The position numbers and the translations under genes were made by a program. A DNA stretch of 64,000 nucleotides, taken from assembly GCA_017443515.1 (NCBI GenBank), contig JAFRXM010000001.1, forward strand, positions 1 through 64,000, given 5' to 3'. The notes under the pieces are model-generated. The model was not told the DNA's origin, did not search any database, and saw only the letters and a list, made by a program, of their open reading frames with translations. Of the stretch, positions 59,051 to 64,000 are shown piece after piece (positions within the stretch are counted from its first letter, which is position 1; each line of letters begins with the position of its first letter). The DNA comes from Bacillota bacterium. Lineage in GTDB: Bacteria > Bacillota > Clostridia > Peptostreptococcales > Anaerovoracaceae.

Positions 59051-60229
59051 ATGGCAAAACAAGATGTAACACTATTTTTCGGCGGAGACACTTCACTTTC
59101 CACGCCTGATGAGAACTTTTTCAAGAGCGTGGATACCGTGTTGAACAATTCCGATATCAGGATGACTCAGCTCGAAAACGCGTTTATGGACGGCGTCACT
59201 GATCCGGGCCTTATGCATCGCGACAATAAGTGCATAGCTCCGCTCATCGGAAGATTTGAACTTGTAACTCTGTCCGGAAACCATTTCTACGATTACAAGG
59301 AAAAGGGTGTAAAAGATACTCTGGACTGGTGCCACCGCAATAACATAGCCTGCTGCGGCGGCGGAATGAATATAGAAGAAGCGGTAAAACCCGCATTCGT
59401 GGAAAAATGCGGTGTTAAAGTCGGTGTTCTGGCCTACAACGTTATCGGACCCAAGTCTTCGTTCGCGGGAGAGGATAAGGCAGGAACAGCTTTCGTGGAT
59501 TTCCACCGCGCCTATATCCCACTCGACGAGCTTCAGGAAAAGTATCCCAGACTCGAGCACGACACCTGGCAGATGAAAGAACCTGTTCAGCTCGATAAAG
59601 AGTGCATGGGCTTCAACTATCTCGACGATGAGAGCTGCATGAAGATGGCAGGCGAAGTTGCGGACGCAAAGAAACAGTGCGACGTGCTGCTTGTGTACTT
59701 CCACAAAGGGTATGTGCACCGTCCGGTTACGGTCGCTCCGTTCGAAAGGGTAGTTTCCCATATCGCTATCGATAACGGCGCTGACGCTGTTGTATCTTCA
59801 CACTCCCACATTATGCACGGCATAGAAGTATACAAGGGCAAAGCGATCTATCATGGACTGAACAACTTTGTAATGTGTGTTCCGATGCTTTCCCCCAATT
59901 ACAAAGGGAAGATAACGACAGACAAGGACAGAGACGACTGGGTGAAGAACCGCGTAAAGAGATTCGGTTTCGTTCCGGATCCAGATTATCCGACATATCC
60001 TTTCCATCCGGAATCGATATATACTGCGGCGGCCAAGTTTGTTATCAGGGACAAAAAGATCGTTTCCAACCGCGCGATACTTATAAAGGTTGAAAAGGAC
60101 GGCGTGCCTTATGTCCACGGCAACACCAAGACCGGAAACGAGGTCCTCGATTATCTGAAAAAGATCACCGAAGGCGCCGGGCTGAATGCAAAGTACGAAT
60201 GGGACGGAGACGAGATCGTCATCAGCTGA
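59051..60229 (+). CDS. CapA-like metallophosphoesterase-fold protein, no signal peptide
   Basis: Paralogue of the protein at 56337: FFGGDTSLS, QLENAFMD, LSGNHFYDY, YFHKGYVHRP, SSHSHIMHGIEVYKGKAIYH, and the shared C-terminal GLNAKYEWDGDEIVIS. No signal peptide is visible at MAKQDVTLFFGGDTS. It has 392 residues. AGAGG precedes ATG 59051, and it follows permease 2 by 12 bases. Together with the 2-hydroxyacyl-CoA dehydratase-like genes downstream it may belong to one catabolic unit. The substrate is unknown. Confidence 0.78.
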   Translation: MAKQDVTLFFGGDTSLSTPDENFFKSVDTVLNNSDIRMTQLENAFMDGVTDPGLMHRDNKCIAPLIGRFELVTLSGNHFYDYKEKGVKDTLDWCHRNNIACCGGGMNIEEAVKPAFVEKCGVKVGVLAYNVIGPKSSFAGEDKAGTAFVDFHRAYIPLDELQEKYPRLEHDTWQMKEPVQLDKECMGFNYLDDESCMKMAGEVADAKKQCDVLLVYFHKGYVHRPVTVAPFERVVSHIAIDNGADAVVSSHSHIMHGIEVYKGKAIYHGLNNFVMCVPMLSPNYKGKITTDKDRDDWVKNRVKRFGFVPDPDYPTYPFHPESIYTAAAKFVIRDKKIVSNRAILIKVEKDGVPYVHGNTKTGNEVLDYLKKITEGAGLNAKYEWDGDEIVIS

Positions 60230-60283
60230 TTCGTTGAAACTAATTGGAATAATACATTTTATGGCCGAAAGGAGGTGCCTGTT

Positions 60284-61450
60284 ATGAAAGTCAGAGGCTG
60301 TGCAAAAAAAAGCAAGGCCTTCACGTCATTATTGGATGTATACACTAATAGGGATCAGTATGCTGTAGAAGCAAAGAAAAAAGGCAAGACTGTTATAGCC
60401 GTGTTTGGTTCCGATGTTCCAGTCGAGATACTGCATGCTGCAGGAATGCTGCCTGTTCAGGTATACGGCGGCAAAAACCTGGATCTTACGGCTGCAGATA
60501 AGTACCTGGAGTATGCATTCGATCCGTGCATACGTTCACAGTTTGAAAAAATGGTCGACGGGACATACAGCAATCTGGTCGATTTCGTAGTCATGTCGCG
60601 CTCTTCGGATGCGCTTACCCGCGTGTTCTATTATCTCAGAGAGATAAGACTGACTGAGCCGGATGTGCCTGTTCCTCCGGTATACTTCATAGAACAGTTC
60701 TTCCTGCGCAACTTCGACAACCAGAGGAAGAACATCACCCGCTTCAACAAGTTCAGGAAAGTTGTCGAGGCATGGGCCGCAAGGGAACTGCGCGATGAGG
60801 AGATCTGGGAATCCTGCAGACTCTACAACGAGGACAGGCAATATCTTCGCGATTTCTCCGCATTAAGGCACGGCGAGCATCCGACGGTTCTTGGAAGTGA
60901 GTTCCTTGTCGCTGTAGGCGCTTCGATGTTCATGCCTGTAGAAAAGCACATCGAGCTCATGAAGCAGCTCCTTGAAGATGCAAAGGCATGGGACGAGGTA
61001 AAGGCCGTCAACATCTTCCTCACAGGAAGTGCGCAGGAAGACACGGATCTGTACGAGCAGATCGAAGCCCTTGGCGGAAATGTTACCGCTGAGGACCACG
61101 ACTGGGGCGACAGGTATGCTGCAATGGATATAGATCTGAACATGATCACCCCCGAAAGAGCGCTTGTCGACAGATACTGGCTCAGAACGCCCAGCACCAA
61201 GCATGCCCTGATCAGGGACAGAGTAGCATCGGTGGTTGCGGATTCCGAAAGAGGCGAAGTATCCAAGGGACTCATATTCGTCCATCAGTATGAAGAATCT
61301 CCGTCGTGGGATTATCCCAGCCAGATCAAGGCCCTGAAGGACCGCGGCATTGAATGTCTCGCTCTGACAAAACAGAAGTACAGAATAGAGGACAATGCCG
61401 AACTTAAGGAAAAACTTGGCAGCTTTCTTAAAGGAGGTGACATACAGTAA
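60284..61450 (+). CDS. 2-hydroxyacyl-CoA dehydratase-like subunit, cysteine-poor
   Basis: Belongs to the HgdB/FldB/FldC-type family that removes water from (R)-2-hydroxyacyl-CoA, related to benzoyl-CoA reductase subunits. The start of the fold is VIAVFGSDVPVEILHAAGML, followed by DPCIRSQFEKM with Cys82. In the next conserved site, where relatives have a Cys in SCD, it reads SRSSDALTRV (105-114), and the late QYEESPSWDYP lacks the usual Cys. So two of three cluster-ligand cysteines seem to be missing, and this subunit may hold no [4Fe-4S] cluster. I start at ATG 60284 with AAAGGAGG; 388 residues. It overlaps the next gene by one base. Confidence 0.78.
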   Translation: MKVRGCAKKSKAFTSLLDVYTNRDQYAVEAKKKGKTVIAVFGSDVPVEILHAAGMLPVQVYGGKNLDLTAADKYLEYAFDPCIRSQFEKMVDGTYSNLVDFVVMSRSSDALTRVFYYLREIRLTEPDVPVPPVYFIEQFFLRNFDNQRKNITRFNKFRKVVEAWAARELRDEEIWESCRLYNEDRQYLRDFSALRHGEHPTVLGSEFLVAVGASMFMPVEKHIELMKQLLEDAKAWDEVKAVNIFLTGSAQEDTDLYEQIEALGGNVTAEDHDWGDRYAAMDIDLNMITPERALVDRYWLRTPSTKHALIRDRVASVVADSERGEVSKGLIFVHQYEESPSWDYPSQIKALKDRGIECLALTKQKYRIEDNAELKEKLGSFLKGGDIQ

Positions 61451-62757
61451 TGGAGAAGAATGAAAAAGGCCTCAGGTCTGTAAAGACTCTTGAAAGCGCA
61501 AAGATCGCAACAAAGCATCAAAAAGAGTGGTTCTTCAACATGAAGGAAAAGGTAAAGAACGGCGCGATGTTTGCTTACACAGACGGCGTTCCAGTACTCA
61601 TCCTTCAGTCTATGGGCATAGAAACGGTAAGCAGCCCCTGGTGGTCGGCTATCTGCTCAGCCAAACAGATGTCTGCTGAATACTTCGGCCTGCTCAGAGC
61701 TAACGGCTACCGCGACGACCTGTGCTCATACTGCGCCACTGCACTTGCCTGCTCTATGGACGAGACTCACGCTGCTGCAGCGTGGGGCGGACTTCCGACT
61801 CCTCAGATAGTTGCAGCAAGATCGCTCTGCGATTCGACGGCTAAGATATTCGAGCTCATCGCCCAGCAGTACGGCGCAAAGCTTTATCTGATGGAAGGAT
61901 CCGTACAGCACAAGATCCCGCCACGGTGGTTTGAAAACGTAGCTCACAACTGGCCGACATGGTGCGATAACGAAGTCCTCGATGAGATCGAAGAAGAACT
62001 GCGCGGGTTCATTGCTCGTATCGAAGCCGACACAGGGCTCATGTTCAATGAGAACGAGCTGCGCACACGCATGAACAGGATGAACGAGCAGCAGGAGTAC
62101 TACAGAAAGATAAGAGACCTTATTGCAAGCACATACCCGGCTCCGGTCTCCATCGCAGATACAGTAAACTCCGTAATGCTTGCGCAGTGGCATCAGGGAA
62201 CTCAGTGGGCTGTAGACCACGCGAAGATGTTCTACGAGGAGATCAAGGCAAAGGTCGATAAAGGCGAGAGCGCCTGCCCGAATGAGAAGGTCCGCCTTAT
62301 GTGGATAGGAAGAGGCCTCTGGTTCAACGTAGGATTCTACCAGTACTTCCAGGAGAAGTACGGCGCGGTATTCGTCTGGTCCATGTACCTGGCAATGGGT
62401 GCTGACGCGCATGCAAGATACCACGTCGATGAGAATCCTCTCAGAGCTATCGCGGCAAAGGAGATCCTCAACACCGATATCATCCACATGCCTCCCTGGG
62501 ACTGCGAGTGGTTCGTAAATCAGGCTAAGCAGAACGGTATCGACGGCGTAGTCTATCTGGTGCCCGAAAACTGCATCCTCAATGTTGAAGGTTCCTACTT
62601 CACGGAACGCGATCTGGAGAAGGCCGGCATACCTGTCCTAAAGCTCAGAGCGGATCCCGTGGATGCAAGAAAGTGGAATCAGGAGACTATGACCAAAGCT
62701 GTCGGTGATTTCATTGAACAGCGCATCTATCCCAAGAAGGGATTGAAGGTGGAGTGA
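61450..62757 (+). CDS. 2-hydroxyacyl-CoA dehydratase-like subunit with intact cysteines
   Basis: The partner subunit of the previous one. After an N-terminal helical part, VPVLILQSMGIETVSSPWWS begins the fold. Candidate iron-sulfur ligands are Cys92/Cys95 in DDLCSYC, Cys127 in ARSLCDSTAK and Cys375 in VPENCIL, the three places where family members bind a [4Fe-4S] cluster. It has 435 residues. The ATG overlaps the stop of the previous gene (TAATG). The ATP-dependent activator (HgdC type) that this enzyme class needs is not in the window; it may lie downstream or elsewhere. Confidence 0.82.
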   Translation: MEKNEKGLRSVKTLESAKIATKHQKEWFFNMKEKVKNGAMFAYTDGVPVLILQSMGIETVSSPWWSAICSAKQMSAEYFGLLRANGYRDDLCSYCATALACSMDETHAAAAWGGLPTPQIVAARSLCDSTAKIFELIAQQYGAKLYLMEGSVQHKIPPRWFENVAHNWPTWCDNEVLDEIEEELRGFIARIEADTGLMFNENELRTRMNRMNEQQEYYRKIRDLIASTYPAPVSIADTVNSVMLAQWHQGTQWAVDHAKMFYEEIKAKVDKGESACPNEKVRLMWIGRGLWFNVGFYQYFQEKYGAVFVWSMYLAMGADAHARYHVDENPLRAIAAKEILNTDIIHMPPWDCEWFVNQAKQNGIDGVVYLVPENCILNVEGSYFTERDLEKAGIPVLKLRADPVDARKWNQETMTKAVGDFIEQRIYPKKGLKVE

Positions 62758-62780
62758 TCTGTCAGAAAGAGGTGCAAAAA

Positions 62781-64000
62781 ATGAGTGAAAACAAAGCATT
62801 ATCCGGTGTAAGAGTGCTTGATCTTACACAGATGGCAGCAGGACCGATCTGTACTGAAAAACTCGGTATGCTCGGCGCTGATGTAATAAAGGTCGAGCAG
62901 CCGATAATCGGAGAGCGCGGCCGCAATGACAACCTGAAAAAGTATCCGGATGGAAAGATCCCGCAGAGCTATAAGTGGGCGCTGCTCCATTCGAATAAAA
63001 AATCGGTAACTCTTGACCTTAAGCTGGAAGAAGGCAAAAAGCTTCTGGAAGAATTCATTAAAAAATGCGACGTGATGATCGAGAATTTCGGCCCGGGTAC
63101 GATAGAGCGCCTAGGCTTCCCCTGGGAACGCATCCATGAGATCAATCCGAGGATCATATTCTGCCAGATAAAGGGCTACGGAAAGTTCAGCCCGTTTGCT
63201 AAATTCGGCGGAATGGACGCTCTCATTCAGGCGAGCGGCGGACTTGCGGCTCAGACCGGTCTTAAGGATTCGCCTCCGGTAATATCCAATGTTGCTCTTG
63301 CTGATATCCCGAGCGGAGACTATGCTCTTGCGGGTATCCTGGCTGCACTCTACCAGAGGGAGCATTCCGGACGCGGCCAGAGAGTAGAGATCAACATGCA
63401 GGAAGTAGTCATGTCTATTTCCAGGCTCAGTCTGTCGAACACTTCTCAGAGAAGAGGCGTTCCGATGCAGTTTATAGGCGCAAATGGTCCGAAGAACCTG
63501 TTCCGCTGCAAGCCCAGGTACGAAAACGATGAAAACAACTACTGCTTCATCGCTATCCGCGATACTCCGGGTCAGAAGATGTGGAAGACTTTCTGCGGGA
63601 TAATGGAAAGGCCCGACCTTGCTGAGGACGAGCGTTATGCTACCGGCCCGCAGAGAAGCGGCAATCAGGAGCTTGAAGAGGAAGTTACAAAATGGACTAT
63701 TCAGCACGACAAGCTGGATGTCATGAAGGTCCTCTGCGAGCACGGGATCAACGCGGGCGCAACTCTTTCCATCGAAGAGCTTGCTCAGATGCCGGATATG
63801 AAGGAATCTGGATTCCTGCGCGACTACGATCACCCCAAGCTTGGAAAGATCGTCCTGCCGACAATGGCTATCAGGCTTTCCGATTCCAAGATAGATATCG
63901 AGCCTTCCCCGGATCTGGGTGAACAGACTGAAGAGATCTACAAAGAGGTCCTTGGCCTGACTGATGAGCAGATCGCAGATCTCAAGGCAAGAAAGGTGAT
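62781..64000 (+). CDS. Family III CoA-transferase, runs off window end
   Basis: It is the second CaiB/BaiF-family CoA-transferase in the window, with start MSENKALSGVRVLDLTQMAA, LGADVIKVEQP and MIENFGPGTIERLGF, and candidate catalytic Asp175 in NVALADIPSGD. Residues to about 406 are in the window and only the last codon(s) are cut off. AAAGAGG precedes ATG 62781, and the gap to the dehydratase gene is 23 bases. In FldA/HadA-type systems this enzyme activates a 2-hydroxyacid by CoA transfer so that the dehydratase can act, which fits this place. The particular acid is not known. Confidence 0.88.
   Translation, partial: MSENKALSGVRVLDLTQMAAGPICTEKLGMLGADVIKVEQPIIGERGRNDNLKKYPDGKIPQSYKWALLHSNKKSVTLDLKLEEGKKLLEEFIKKCDVMIENFGPGTIERLGFPWERIHEINPRIIFCQIKGYGKFSPFAKFGGMDALIQASGGLAAQTGLKDSPPVISNVALADIPSGDYALAGILAALYQREHSGRGQRVEINMQEVVMSISRLSLSNTSQRRGVPMQFIGANGPKNLFRCKPRYENDENNYCFIAIRDTPGQKMWKTFCGIMERPDLAEDERYATGPQRSGNQELEEEVTKWTIQHDKLDVMKVLCEHGINAGATLSIEELAQMPDMKESGFLRDYDHPKLGKIVLPTMAIRLSDSKIDIEPSPDLGEQTEEIYKEVLGLTDEQIADLKARKV

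Noticed and set aside
1-64000. CRISPR array, insertion sequence, prophage, tRNA or rRNA genes
   Set aside because: I found no spaced repeat array, transposase, integrase, phage structural gene, tRNA cloverleaf or rRNA sequence.

Overview
The window looks like a chromosomal segment of an anaerobic, low-to-moderate GC Bacillota, most likely a member of Clostridia that ferments peptides and amino acids. The pointers are lipobox-type binding proteins of two Opp/Dpp-like importers, an FMN riboswitch before ribU, a PRPP-dependent PurR, a class B sortase, PlsX/PlsY phospholipid synthesis, a Tad-type locus with no outer-membrane parts, and oxygen-sensitive 2-hydroxyacyl-CoA dehydratase subunits. I cannot name a genus. 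There are no rRNA or tRNA genes, no CRISPR array and no transposase. Repeats are limited to REP-like hairpins and two longer inverted-repeat elements.

Layout. 1-2506: the 3' part of tuf (with an internal 47-codon duplication), a terminator, then plsX-plsY. 2741-11484: a six-gene Opp-like operon whose binding protein looks circularly permuted, whose first permease has a very large outside loop, whose first ATPase carries a roughly 250-residue insertion between Walker A and the Q-loop, and which ends in a divergent ApbE-like membrane-anchored protein. 11493-15616: promoter, FMN riboswitch and terminator, then a tight run of ribU, a thioesterase, and the t6A genes tsaE-tsaB-rimI-tsaD. 15705-18633 (minus): membrane protein, acyl carrier protein, family III CoA-transferase. 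18962-25305: uridine-kinase-like kinase, beta-CASP nuclease, a membrane/E2-like fusion, purine nucleoside phosphorylase and an SAH/MTA-type deaminase. 25332-34164: a PucR regulator divergent from an ordinary dppABCDF-like operon, followed by a CapA-like protein.

34339-39753 holds a compact Tad-like machine (SAF/CpaB, TadZ, TadA, TadB, TadC and four short membrane-anchored pilin-like proteins). 39780-53568 is mainly housekeeping: thrS, a DUF308/HdeD-like protein with a long charged tail, gpmI, srtB, gltX, thrC, murC, purR, prs, pth.

53656-64000 is accessory. A LysR regulator is divergent from two successive pairs of a MatC-like anion permease with a CapA-like metallophosphoesterase. Then come two 2-hydroxyacyl-CoA dehydratase-type subunits and a family III CoA-transferase that runs off the window end. 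The first permease/CapA pair is visibly more AT-rich than its surroundings. As a working inference this block takes up an organic (hydroxy)acid, activates it as a CoA thioester and dehydrates it. The role of the three CapA-like proteins, which lack signal peptides and always sit beside transporters, is unknown.

The best candidates for undescribed biology are the modified peptide importer at 2.7-11.5 kb, the cytoplasmic CapA-like family tied to transporters, the stripped-down Tad locus, the t6A operon behind an FMN riboswitch, and the EF-Tu internal duplication.
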